From Streptomyces sp. CCM_MD2014 (lineage in GTDB: Bacteria; Actinomycetota; Actinomycetes; Streptomycetales; Streptomycetaceae), in the NCBI RefSeq assembly GCF_000772045.1, contig NZ_CP009754.1:8060001-8124000 (forward strand): a stretch of 64,000 nucleotides of DNA, in the 5' to 3' direction. Position numbers and translations under genes: made by a program. The notes beneath the pieces are model-generated. The model had not been told where the DNA came from. It did not search any database and saw nothing but the letters and a program-made list of their open reading frames with translations. This document shows, piece by piece, positions 42,736 through 50,655 of this stretch; the stretch's first letter is position 1, and each line of letters opens with the position of its first letter.

Positions 42736-43575
42736 GTGCTCAACAAGGGCGGCTCGCGATTGCTCATATGCGCCGTGGCACTGGCCTGCCTGGCGCTGAT
42801 GGGCCCCAGCGGCCCCGGCGGCGAACCCTCCGGCCGGTCCCTGCCCGCCGAAGCCGTCCGGGACGTCGTGCCGAACCGGGTCATGACGTGGAACCTGTGC
42901 AACCCCTGCGACGCGAGCAACCTCGACCGGGCGGCGGAGATAGCCGCCTACGCGCCCCAGGTCATCGGCATGCAGGAAGCGTGCGCCCGCGACGTCGACC
43001 GGATCCGGGACTACCTGGAGGTCTTCCACGGGCTCGTCTACCACGTCGCGTACGGGTCGGTCCTGGACAACTGGAGGCGCTGCGGGGGAGCCCCGTGGAA
43101 TCCCGGCGGCTTCGGCCAGGCCATCCTCTCGGCCGCACCGATCACCGACCGGGTCAACGTCGAATACCCCGAAGGCGGTTCCGAGGACCGGGGGTATCTC
43201 GCGGTCACCACCGAGGTGGGCGGCCGGTCCGTCCGGGTCTTCGACACGCACCTCGCCCAACGGCGCCAGGAGGAGTTCCGGAAGGACCAGGTGAGCGTCC
43301 TGGCCCGGGAAGTCGCCCGGCACGACCGCGCCGTGGTCCTCGGCGACTTCAACGCCGTGCCGGACGCGTCCGAACTCGACCCCATGTGGGCGCTGGCCAT
43401 GGACACCGACCCCCAGTGCCGTCCCGCGGCCGCCGGCGGCTGCGAGCCGACCACGGACTGGCGAAGCAAGTTCGACTACGTCTTCCTGCGCGGCATCGCC
43501 CCGCTCCGGCACCGGGTGGTCCGCACCGAGCACTCGGACCACGACATGCTCTACAGCGACCTGGACGTGACCTGA
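42736..43575 (+). CDS. Exported endonuclease/exonuclease/phosphatase-family protein
   Basis: Metal-dependent phosphodiesterase or nuclease fold, 279 residues, with an uncleaved-anchor or signal-type N-terminus (about 5-25). EEP motifs are visible: MTWNLCN (about 50-56), IGMQEA, VFDTHLAQ, LGDFNAVPD and the terminal EHSDHDML. Cysteines (CNPC, C, C, C) suggest a disulfide-bonded exported protein. GTG 42736 has GAGGAGG upstream. It overlaps the convergent M1 peptidase gene by 25 bp at the 3' end. It may cleave extracellular DNA or lipids; substrate not predictable. Confidence 0.88.
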   Translation: MLNKGGSRLLICAVALACLALMGPSGPGGEPSGRSLPAEAVRDVVPNRVMTWNLCNPCDASNLDRAAEIAAYAPQVIGMQEACARDVDRIRDYLEVFHGLVYHVAYGSVLDNWRRCGGAPWNPGGFGQAILSAAPITDRVNVEYPEGGSEDRGYLAVTTEVGGRSVRVFDTHLAQRRQEEFRKDQVSVLAREVARHDRAVVLGDFNAVPDASELDPMWALAMDTDPQCRPAAAGGCEPTTDWRSKFDYVFLRGIAPLRHRVVRTEHSDHDMLYSDLDVT

Positions 43576-45011
43576 GCGCACGGTCGTCCGATGCGGTGGC
43601 TCTGCCAGAAGGGGCCGAGATCCTCGTCCGTCATGGACTGGGCGGCCCGCTTGAAGTCCTCGGTGGTGGAGACCCCGAACCAGTGGTCCCGCGCATAGCG
43701 CTTCAGGAGCCGCGCCATGGCCTCGGGCCCCAGGGTGCGTTCCAGGTCGGACAGGGCGCAGGGCCCCGCCGTGTAGACGAGGTGGTACTCGCCGCGGTGC
43801 TGCGACCAGTAGCCCATGGAGGCGGTCAGTTCCGTGTCGTCGGCGGGCCAGTAGACGTCCGACCAGCAGTCCTCCGTCTCCAGGCCGTAGAAGCGGAAGT
43901 TGGCGTACTGGGCGAAGCTCTCGTCCAGCCACGGCGAGGCGTACTCGTCGTTGCCGACGATGCCGTACCACCACTGGTGCGCCAGTTCGTGGACGACGGC
44001 GCCGCCCTCCTCCGTGGTGCCGAGCAGCACGAGGCCGGGATACTCCATGCCGCCGCCGAACCCGCTGGTCATCACGAGATCGATCTCGCCGTAGGGATAG
44101 CGCCCGAACTCCCGGCCGAACCGGTCGATCGCGGCGACGGCCTCCTCGCGGCTGAGGCGCACGCCCGCCGCGGAGGTGCCGGGCGCCCAGTACGCCTTCA
44201 CGCGCACGCCGCCGGGGGAGGTCTGGGTCGCCGTGCGGAAGGGACCCGCGGCCCACGCGAAGTCGCGCACCCGCTCCGCGACGCTGAGGGTCACCGTACG
44301 GCCGGGGCCTCCCGGACGGGTCCTGGTGCGGCCCGTCGCCGGTACCTCCAGGCCCGACGGGTGGTCGAGCCGGACCCGGTAGTCGCCGGTGAGCGAGTAG
44401 AAACTCTCGCCGACGGCCACGTACGGGTCGAGGTGCCAGCCCCGCGCGTCGTGCACGGCGAGCACCGGCAGGGCGTTGCCGAGGAAACGGACGGCGCCCT
44501 CGCGGCCGAAACGGGCATTGCGGTCGGGCACCGCGATCGAGACGTCGAAGGCGACGGACGCCCGCTTCCCGTGCGCGAGGGGCTTCGGCAGAGCGATGCG
44601 CAGCGCCGTGCAGCTCACCGCGAGCGGGTCCGCCGTGCCACCGTGTACGCCCGACACGACGACCGGGGAGGGCACGCCCGGCGCACCGGGCCCGCCGGGC
44701 GTGCCGCACCCGTCCTCCCCGTTGCCCCACAGGCGCAGGTACACCTCGCGCAGCGGCCGGCCGGAGGCATTGCGGAACGACACCCGCTGTCGTCCCGTCC
44801 AGTGACCGCCGTCGGCGTCGGACCGGAGGTCCACGTCGTAGCGGGCGCGATCGGGTGTCGCCGCCGCCCCGGACCCGGTCGGCCCGGCCACCGCGACGGC
44901 GTCACCCACCAGGGCGCCGACCGCCAGGAGCAGCACGAGCAGCATCACGAACGGACGACGACCGGCCTGGAGCGGCGACGCGTCGGACAAGGACGTGCCA
45001 AGCAGCGACAT
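43551..45011 (-). CDS. M1-family zinc metallopeptidase, membrane-anchored or exported
   Basis: Aminopeptidase-type protease. An N-terminal hydrophobic helix (about 20-42) is followed by the M1 beta domain and the catalytic domain with HELAH (VVHELAHQWWYG, about residues 338-349). The third zinc ligand Glu is 19 residues after the second His (WLDESFAQY). At about 486 residues it is short, lacking the C-terminal helical domain of full aminopeptidase N. Start set at ATG 45011; GTG 45029 is possible. Its 3' end overlaps the convergent EEP gene. Divergent from a binding-protein homologue. Confidence 0.9.
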   Translation of the reverse strand: MSLLGTSLSDASPLQAGRRPFVMLLVLLLAVGALVGDAVAVAGPTGSGAAATPDRARYDVDLRSDADGGHWTGRQRVSFRNASGRPLREVYLRLWGNGEDGCGTPGGPGAPGVPSPVVVSGVHGGTADPLAVSCTALRIALPKPLAHGKRASVAFDVSIAVPDRNARFGREGAVRFLGNALPVLAVHDARGWHLDPYVAVGESFYSLTGDYRVRLDHPSGLEVPATGRTRTRPGGPGRTVTLSVAERVRDFAWAAGPFRTATQTSPGGVRVKAYWAPGTSAAGVRLSREEAVAAIDRFGREFGRYPYGEIDLVMTSGFGGGMEYPGLVLLGTTEEGGAVVHELAHQWWYGIVGNDEYASPWLDESFAQYANFRFYGLETEDCWSDVYWPADDTELTASMGYWSQHRGEYHLVYTAGPCALSDLERTLGPEAMARLLKRYARDHWFGVSTTEDFKRAAQSMTDEDLGPFWQSHRIGRPCAQVTSRSL

Positions 45012-45127
45012 GGCAGCGGATACTGCCACAACTCACCAGCCACCGAACCGGTTCGGCCGGAGCTTTGGTCCGCCGGGCCCCGAGCGACCGCATAATTGGT
45101 TGCCTGCCCACGCCGGCGGCGGATGCA

Positions 45128-46246
45128 ATGTCCGGCATGGTCACCCAGGTGCACCCGCGGGGGCGGGACGGCAACGACGCGCACGTCCGGATCGGCGCCC
45201 TCGCGCCACTGACCCGGCCCGGCTGGGACGAAGCGGGCCGGCACCTGCTCGCCGGAATGGAGCTGGCCGCACGCGAAGTCAACGACGCCGGCGGCATCGC
45301 GGGCAGACCGCTCGAACTGGTGGTCCGGGACACGGCGGCCGATCCGGACGGGGCCGCGGCGGCCGTGGACGAACTGGCCCGGCTGGGCGTGGCCGCTCTC
45401 GCGGGGGAGTACCACAGCGTGGTCGCCCGCGCGGCCGCGTCCAGGGCCGATGCCCTCGGCCTGCCGTTCCTGTGCTCGTCGGCCGTGCTCGACGCGCTCA
45501 CGGACCGGCAGACGCCGTGGGTCGCACGCCTTCCCGCGGCGCAGTCCCGCGGCTGGCGGATCTACGCGGACTTCCTTCTCGCCGCGGGCCACCGTCGTAT
45601 CGCCGTGGTGGCCCAGCCGAGCCTCTACTGGGCGTCCGGTGCCCGCATCCTGCGGGACCGCCTGGCCGGGCGGGGCGGCACCCTCGTCGATCTCGACCTG
45701 CCCGAGCCGGACCCCGCGTCGGTGTGCGACGCGCTCGCCGAGCAGGACGCGAGCGCCCTGCTGCTCCTGGTCGGCATCCCCGAACCGGCCGTGTCGATCG
45801 TCCGGTCCGTCCGCCGCGACCGGCGCCTGGCCGGGATCACGATCGGTGCTCCGGCCGGGCAGCCGGAGTTCGCCTCATGGGCGAAGGCGCTGGCCGGGGA
45901 CGGCGCCGCGATCCCGTTCCTGCGCTACCTTCCCGAGCGACTCGGCCCTCTCGGCGCGCGCGTCGGGACGGCCCTGCGCGAGCGGTTGGCCGAAGCGCCC
46001 TCCTTCGTCGCCTTCGAGGGCTACGACACGGTGGTGGTCCTCGCCGACGTGCTGCGCTCGCGCGGCGCAGACCGGGCCCTGACCGCCGACACCTGGGCCC
46101 ACGTCTCCACCGAAGGCACCCGGGGACGGATCGGGTTCTCCCGCACGCCGGACGCCGCCGTGTGGCAGTGGCTCGGTGCTCCGGTCCAGGTCGTCGACCG
46201 CGACCCCGCGCAACCGGGCCGCTTCCGCGTCCTGCGCACCGGCTGA
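45128..46246 (+). CDS. Type 1 periplasmic-binding-fold protein without signal peptide
   Basis: 372 residues with the Leu/Ile/Val-binding (AmiC-like) fold: GALAPLTRPGWDEAGRHLL, VNDAGGIAGRPLELVVRD and ELARLGVAALAGEYHS. There is no signal peptide or lipobox, and no permease or ATPase gene nearby, so it is probably a cytoplasmic ligand sensor rather than a transport receptor. It has no DNA-binding domain. In amidase systems AmiC is such a sensor, acting on an antiterminator, but no AmiR is seen here. ATG 45128 has GGCGGCGGATG upstream; a later ATG at 45137 is possible. Confidence 0.82.
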   Translation: MSGMVTQVHPRGRDGNDAHVRIGALAPLTRPGWDEAGRHLLAGMELAAREVNDAGGIAGRPLELVVRDTAADPDGAAAAVDELARLGVAALAGEYHSVVARAAASRADALGLPFLCSSAVLDALTDRQTPWVARLPAAQSRGWRIYADFLLAAGHRRIAVVAQPSLYWASGARILRDRLAGRGGTLVDLDLPEPDPASVCDALAEQDASALLLLVGIPEPAVSIVRSVRRDRRLAGITIGAPAGQPEFASWAKALAGDGAAIPFLRYLPERLGPLGARVGTALRERLAEAPSFVAFEGYDTVVVLADVLRSRGADRALTADTWAHVSTEGTRGRIGFSRTPDAAVWQWLGAPVQVVDRDPAQPGRFRVLRTG

Positions 46247-46296
46247 CACACCGGCCCGTCGAACGCACGCGATCCCCGCGAGACCGAGCGGTCCGG

Positions 46297-47415
46297 TCAG
46301 CCGTACATCGCCACGCGGTGGAGCTCCGCGAGCGCGTCGTCGATGGGATGGGGCCGCGGCCGGCCGGCTTCGTCGAGCGCGTTCCACCTCTGGAGGTTCA
46401 CCGCCACGGCCATCCGGCGCCTGCCGTCGGCGCTGATCGCGGCCAGGGTCCCGGCGCCCCAGGCCGTACCGCCGTGACCCCAGAAGGTGACCGGGCCGGG
46501 CGCCTGGACCGGGTGCAGACCGAGACCGTACTCGATCGTCCGTCCCTCCTGGGAGACGACCGGCACGGTCCGCCGCATCTCCGCGAGCGACGACCGGCTC
46601 ACGATCTCGCCGGCCAGCAGCATGCCGAAGAAGCGGTTCAGGTCCGAGACGGTGGATATCAAGGAAGCCGACGGCCCCACCCACGACATGTCGTAGACGC
46701 TGTAGTCGCGCGGCGGGTCGATCATGCCGAACCAGGCCTCGTAGAGGCGCGAGTGCGGCCCGCCCATGTACGGACCGGTGGGCAGCTCGGTGTCGCTGAG
46801 CCCGGCGCGCTCGATGACGTCGCGGGTGATGCACCGCTCGGCGGAGGCGCCGGTCACCTGCTCCAGGAGCAGGCCCAGCAGCAGGTAGTTGGTGTTGGAG
46901 TACACGCCCGGAGTGCCGCCCGGGGTGCCGACCGCGGGTGCGGCGACGCCCAGTTCGATCAGTTCGGTGGGCTCGAACCGGGTGAACCGGTGGTCGTCCA
47001 GGCTCTGGGGACCGGTCTGCGCGAGCGCGGGGAACGCCTTGAGGGACGGATAGGCGTGGGGGAGGTACTCGGCCAGACCACTGGTGTGGTTCAGCAGCAT
47101 GCGGACCGTGACGGCGTCGCCGCGCCTGCGGGGAAGCATCCCGGGCAGGTACCGGCCGATCGGCGTGTCGAGACCGATCCGCCCCTGCTCCACCTGCCGC
47201 AGGACCGCGGCGGCCGTGAAGGTCTTGGTGATGCTGCCGACCCGGTGGCGCATGCCGGCGCCGACCGGGCGGCCGGTGGCGGTGTCGGCGACCCCGGCGG
47301 CGCCCCGCCAGACCTGGTCTCCGTCCCGCACCTCGGCGAACAGGCCCGGCATTCCGGCGAGACGGACGTTCTCGACGGCTGCGTCCAGTACCTCGTGATC
47401 CAGTGAGTCGCTCAT
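46297..47415 (-). CDS. Serine hydrolase, beta-lactamase/DD-peptidase family
   Basis: 372 residues of the class C beta-lactamase / esterase EstB group. Catalytic SITK (S61, K64), the second motif Tyr in GVYSNTNY (about 168) and HGG in WGHGGTAWG (about 321) are intact. No signal peptide is seen, so it is probably a cytoplasmic esterase or peptidase rather than an exported beta-lactamase. ATG 47415 has AAGGGA upstream. A perfect 19-bp palindrome 46 bp upstream suggests tight repression, but no regulator gene is adjacent. Confidence 0.88.
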   Translation of the reverse strand: MSDSLDHEVLDAAVENVRLAGMPGLFAEVRDGDQVWRGAAGVADTATGRPVGAGMRHRVGSITKTFTAAAVLRQVEQGRIGLDTPIGRYLPGMLPRRRGDAVTVRMLLNHTSGLAEYLPHAYPSLKAFPALAQTGPQSLDDHRFTRFEPTELIELGVAAPAVGTPGGTPGVYSNTNYLLLGLLLEQVTGASAERCITRDVIERAGLSDTELPTGPYMGGPHSRLYEAWFGMIDPPRDYSVYDMSWVGPSASLISTVSDLNRFFGMLLAGEIVSRSSLAEMRRTVPVVSQEGRTIEYGLGLHPVQAPGPVTFWGHGGTAWGAGTLAAISADGRRRMAVAVNLQRWNALDEAGRPRPHPIDDALAELHRVAMYG

Positions 47416-47460
47416 GACGTGCGTCCCTTCCCCAACCGGTCGACCGGCCTTGCACCCATT

Positions 47461-47479
47461 ATGCACGCAGTGCGTGCAT
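47461..47479. promoter_or_regulatory. 19-bp palindrome upstream of serine hydrolase
   Basis: ATGCACGCA-G-TGCGTGCAT, perfect 9-bp arms. It lies 46-64 bp before the start, at the expected promoter. A second palindrome, CCGGTCGACCGG, lies at 47436-47447. TetR-type layout; regulator not in the neighbourhood. Confidence 0.7.
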
Positions 47480-47606
47480 CACCAAGTGCACAGTGGGAAC
47501 GAGAAGGGAGCCGATCGGGTTCCCGCCGGGCATGCCCGCCCCCGCGTCGGGTAGGACGTCACGTGCGGGCGCGGCCCAGGCGCCCGAAGAGCGAGGAGTG
47601 GCGGAC

Positions 47607-47981
47607 GTGATTCGAAAGCTGCAGGCGGTCGCACTGGACTGCGCCGATCCGGTACGGCTCGCGGAGTTCTACGCGGAGCTGCTCGGCGGGCGGGTGGTCG
47701 CCGATCCGGACGACGACGAGTGGGTCGAGGTGCACGGGTTCGAGGGGACACCGCTGGCCTGCCAGCGGGTGGACGGCTACCGGGCGCCCCAGTGGCCCGG
47801 CCAGGACCGGCCCCAGCAGCTCCACCTCGACTTCGACGTCGACGACCTCGAAGGCGAGGAGAAGCGGGCGCTCGCACTCGGCGCGACGGTCCTGGAGCGG
47901 ACGGACCAGATCCGTCCGGACGCCAACTGGCGGGTCTACGCCGACCCGGCCGGCCACCCGTTCTGCCTCTGCCTCCACTGA
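47607..47981 (+). CDS. VOC-family (glyoxalase-like) protein
   Basis: 124 residues, two beta-alpha-beta-beta-beta units of the vicinal oxygen chelate fold (VALDCADPVRLAEFYAELLG; QLHLDFDVDDLEGEEKRALALGA; VYADPAGHPFCLC). A family often linked to antibiotic binding, isomerisation or dioxygenation, but no specific role can be read. GTG 47607 has GGAG eight bases upstream; GTG 47598 is an alternative. A GC palindrome (CCGCCGGCCGGCGG) just after the stop may terminate transcription. Confidence 0.85.
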   Translation: MIRKLQAVALDCADPVRLAEFYAELLGGRVVADPDDDEWVEVHGFEGTPLACQRVDGYRAPQWPGQDRPQQLHLDFDVDDLEGEEKRALALGATVLERTDQIRPDANWRVYADPAGHPFCLCLH

Positions 47982-48053
47982 GTCCACCGCCGGCCGGCGG
48001 CGCCGGTGCCGACCGCGCCGGCGGGACTCCCCACGTGCTTCGGCCCCTCGGTG

Positions 48054-48740
48054 TCAGGCGGTCTCCGCCGCCGCGGCCAAAATCGCGGCCAGCTCGTCAG
48101 GCCGGGTGATCATGGGCCAGTGGCCCGAGTCGATGTCCGCGAAGTCGACGTGGCCGGCCCGGGCGAGCTCCGGAACGTCGCCCGCGTCGATCCACTTCCG
48201 CGCCTGCGCGGGCGTGAACTCGGGGCACACGAGCAGGACCGGCACGTCGAACCGGCGCTCGTCGGTCAGCCGCACCACACCCCGGGCCACGCCCTCGGGC
48301 ACCGGGACCGCGGCCGCCGCCATCTCCCGCCTGGCCGCCTCGTCGAGGTCCGCGGCATCCGGCCCCTGGAAGGGCTCCCAGCCCGGAAACGGCATGGCGC
48401 CGTCCCTGACCTCGAAGAAGTCGGCGTACGGCTGCCCGTCGGGGGTCGGTATGCCACCGACGAGCGCGACCTTGGCCAGCCGTTCCGGTCGGCGGTCGGC
48501 GGCCAGCCAGGCCAGTGCGCAGGCCGCGGAGTGCCCCACCACCATGGGCTTGCCGGGCGCCGCGTCCACCGCGGCCAGCACCGCCGCCACCTGGTCGTCG
48601 AGCGTCGCGGTCGCCGCGCCGTCGCCCTGGCCCGGGAGGGTGAGCGGCACCGGGCGATGGCCGAGAGACTCCAGCGCGGACGCGACGCGGCTCCACACGG
48701 TCGCGTCCAGCCACAGGCCGCCGATGAGCAGGATGTCCAT
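48054..48740 (-). CDS. Alpha/beta hydrolase
   Basis: 228 residues. Nucleophile elbow VVGHSAACALA (S71), and a histidine near the end in DSGHWPMITRP. Oxyanion residues are in LLIGGLWLDATVW. Cytoplasmic; esterase or lactonase-like. ATG 48740 has GGAAGGG upstream. It is divergent from a WYL-domain regulator across about 110 bp, which is the typical arrangement for a regulated target. Substrate unknown. Confidence 0.88.
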   Translation of the reverse strand: MDILLIGGLWLDATVWSRVASALESLGHRPVPLTLPGQGDGAATATLDDQVAAVLAAVDAAPGKPMVVGHSAACALAWLAADRRPERLAKVALVGGIPTPDGQPYADFFEVRDGAMPFPGWEPFQGPDAADLDEAARREMAAAAVPVPEGVARGVVRLTDERRFDVPVLLVCPEFTPAQARKWIDAGDVPELARAGHVDFADIDSGHWPMITRPDELAAILAAAAETA

Positions 48741-48849
48741 GATCGGTTCCCTTCCTCTGCTTGGCTTCACCGTAGAAGGGAATCCGGACGATCTACTGCC
48801 GGTTTGTCTTCCCCGGCCCCTCACGCGCGTCCGGGGTGCGGATTAGCCT

Positions 48850-49836
48850 GTGCCCGTGCCGAACGACGTCAGCCCCACCGCGCGAGCGCTCCGCGCCCTG
48901 GAGATCCTCCGGACCCGCCCCGCCACGACGGCGGACGAACTGGCCGCGCGGCTGGGCGTGACGGAGCGAGCGGCGCGGCGGTACGTCGGGATCCTCAGAG
49001 AGGCGGGCATCCCGGTGGAGTCGACCCGCGGGCCGCACGGCGGCTACCGGCTGGGACGCGGGACGAGGCTGCCGCCCGTGCACTTCACCCAGGCCGAGGC
49101 CCTCGGCCTGGTGATGGCGGCGCTGAGCGGCCGACCGGCGGTGGCCGACGCGGACGACCTCGTCGGCACCGCCCTGGGCAAAGTCGTCAAGGCGCTGCCG
49201 GAGAGCGTCGGCCGGCAGGCGGCACTGCTGCGGGAGTACGCGGCCGCCGCTCCCGACCCGAACGCCGCGCACCCGGATCCGGCCGTCACCAGTGCCCTCG
49301 TCGAGGCGGTCGCGCACCGGCGCCGCGTGCTGCTCGCCTACCGCAGCGAGGCCGGCAACGCCTGGGAGGAGGAGGCGGACCCCTGGTCCCTCGTGGTGCG
49401 CCACGGGCGCTGGTACCTGCTGTGCCACTCCCACCGCGCGGACGCGATGCGCACCTACCGGGTCGACCGGGTCGGCCAAGTCCGGCTCACCGCCCAGGGG
49501 TTCGAGCCGCCGGCGGCCTTCGACCCGGTGGCGGTCCTGGAGGAGAACCTCGGAACCGGATGGCAGTTCACCACCCGGGTGGTGTTCGACGCCGCGCCGG
49601 ACGAGGTCGCCCCCTGGATCCGCCCGCCGATGGGACGGCTCGAACCCCTGGACGACGGCTGCCTTCTCGTCGGCAGCACCCGCAATCCGGACATGTACGT
49701 GCAGGACTGGCTCGCCGGGATGCCGTTCGCCTTCCGTATCGACGGCGGAGACGAACTAAGGGCCGCGGCCGCCAAGCTCGCGGCGCGCTTCGCCGCCGCC
49801 GTGGCGGACCGCCCGCCGCCGCCCGGCTCGCGCTGA
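48850..49836 (+). CDS. YafY-type HTH/WYL-domain regulator
   Basis: 328 residues. An N-terminal HTH_11 (about 10-65; TTADELAARLGVTERAARRYVGILREAG), then a WYL domain (about 145-225; RRRVLLAYRSEAGN...WYLLCHSHRADAMRTYRVDRV) and a C-terminal WCX extension. WYL domains are linked to nucleic-acid or small-ligand sensing. The start is uncertain (GTG 48850 or GTG 48856), with no strong ribosome site. Divergent from the alpha/beta-hydrolase gene, its likely target. Confidence 0.9.
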   Translation: MPVPNDVSPTARALRALEILRTRPATTADELAARLGVTERAARRYVGILREAGIPVESTRGPHGGYRLGRGTRLPPVHFTQAEALGLVMAALSGRPAVADADDLVGTALGKVVKALPESVGRQAALLREYAAAAPDPNAAHPDPAVTSALVEAVAHRRRVLLAYRSEAGNAWEEEADPWSLVVRHGRWYLLCHSHRADAMRTYRVDRVGQVRLTAQGFEPPAAFDPVAVLEENLGTGWQFTTRVVFDAAPDEVAPWIRPPMGRLEPLDDGCLLVGSTRNPDMYVQDWLAGMPFAFRIDGGDELRAAAAKLAARFAAAVADRPPPPGSR

Positions 49837-49851
49837 CCGGCCGGGCCGGGG

Positions 49852-50502
49852 TCAGGAGGCGCGGATCGCGGAGATGTCGAACTGCAGGCGGACCTTCTCG
49901 CTCACCATGCTGCCGCCCGCCTCGAGCCGCTGGTTGTAGACCAGACCCCAGTCCCTGCGGTCGATGGTGGTGGTCCCGTCGAAGCCGGCCCGTTCGTAGC
50001 CGAACGGGTCCACGACCGAACCGAGGTAGTCCAGTTGCAGCTCGACGGGCCGGGTGGTGTCGCGGATGGTGAGCTCCCCCGTCATGCGGAAGCTCTCCGC
50101 CCCCTCGTGGGTGGTCGAGGTGCTGCGGAAGGTCATCTCGGGGTAGCGGCGGGCGTCGAAGAAGTCCTTGCCGACGAGGTGGGCGTCCCGTTGCTCCACG
50201 CCGGTGTCGACGCCGGCGACGCGGATGACGATCTCGGCCCGCGACTCGGAGGGGCGGGCCCCGTCGAAGTACAGCCTGCTGTCGTAGTCGGTGAAGGCCC
50301 CGCGGACCGTGGTGACCATGGCGTGCCGCACGGAGAACCCGATCCGGCTGTGCGGACGGTCGATGGTCCAGTGCCCGGTCAGCGCGCGCAGGGCCGGGTC
50401 GAGCGTGGCCGTCCCCGTCGCGGACCGCGCGGCGGGCCGGTCCTGGCCGGCGGCCGTGGCCGGCTCCGCGGTGGCGGTCTGGCGTCGGCTGAAGATACCC
50501 AT
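49852..50502 (-). CDS. YceI-family protein
   Basis: 216 residues of the lipocalin-like YceI fold that binds polyisoprenoid or related lipids. The domain spans about 50-215 (WTIDRPHSRIGFSVRHAMVTTVRGAF; DAHLVGKDFFDARRYPEMTF; DRRDWGLVYN). There is no signal peptide, so unlike E. coli YceI it is cytoplasmic, as usual for actinobacterial members. ATG 50502 has AAAGG upstream. An inverted repeat (TCGTG-N4-CACGA) lies about 28 bp before the start. It converges with the WYL gene, with 15 bp between stops. Confidence 0.9.
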   Translation of the reverse strand: MGIFSRRQTATAEPATAAGQDRPAARSATGTATLDPALRALTGHWTIDRPHSRIGFSVRHAMVTTVRGAFTDYDSRLYFDGARPSESRAEIVIRVAGVDTGVEQRDAHLVGKDFFDARRYPEMTFRSTSTTHEGAESFRMTGELTIRDTTRPVELQLDYLGSVVDPFGYERAGFDGTTTIDRRDWGLVYNQRLEAGGSMVSEKVRLQFDISAIRAS

Positions 50503-50530
50503 GAGTCGTAGGCCTTTCGAATCGATCACC

Positions 50531-50544
50531 TCGTGTTATCACGA
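50531..50544. promoter_or_regulatory. Inverted repeat upstream of yceI-like gene
   Basis: TCGTGTTATCACGA, 5-bp arms with an AT-rich centre, 28-42 bp before the start. Candidate operator; MarR-type symmetry, protein unknown. Confidence 0.5.
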
Positions 50545-50655
50545 AGGCGATCAGCGGCCCGCGGCAAGATGTGCGGCCTCGTCCGGCTTCCATGACCCCG
50601 GCCGCAAAGCTGCACCGGTTCGACACCGGGTCCCACGTTTGTGCACGTGGCAGGC

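Noticed and set aside
47436..47447. CCGGTCGACCGG palindrome as a regulator site
   Set aside because: Short GC palindromes of this kind arise often at this GC content; the 19-bp palindrome next to it is the better candidate.
50580..50640. tRNA-like segment (ACCGGTTCGACACCGGG)
   Set aside because: It resembles a T-arm, but the stem has only four pairs and no matching acceptor, D or anticodon arms can be drawn around it.
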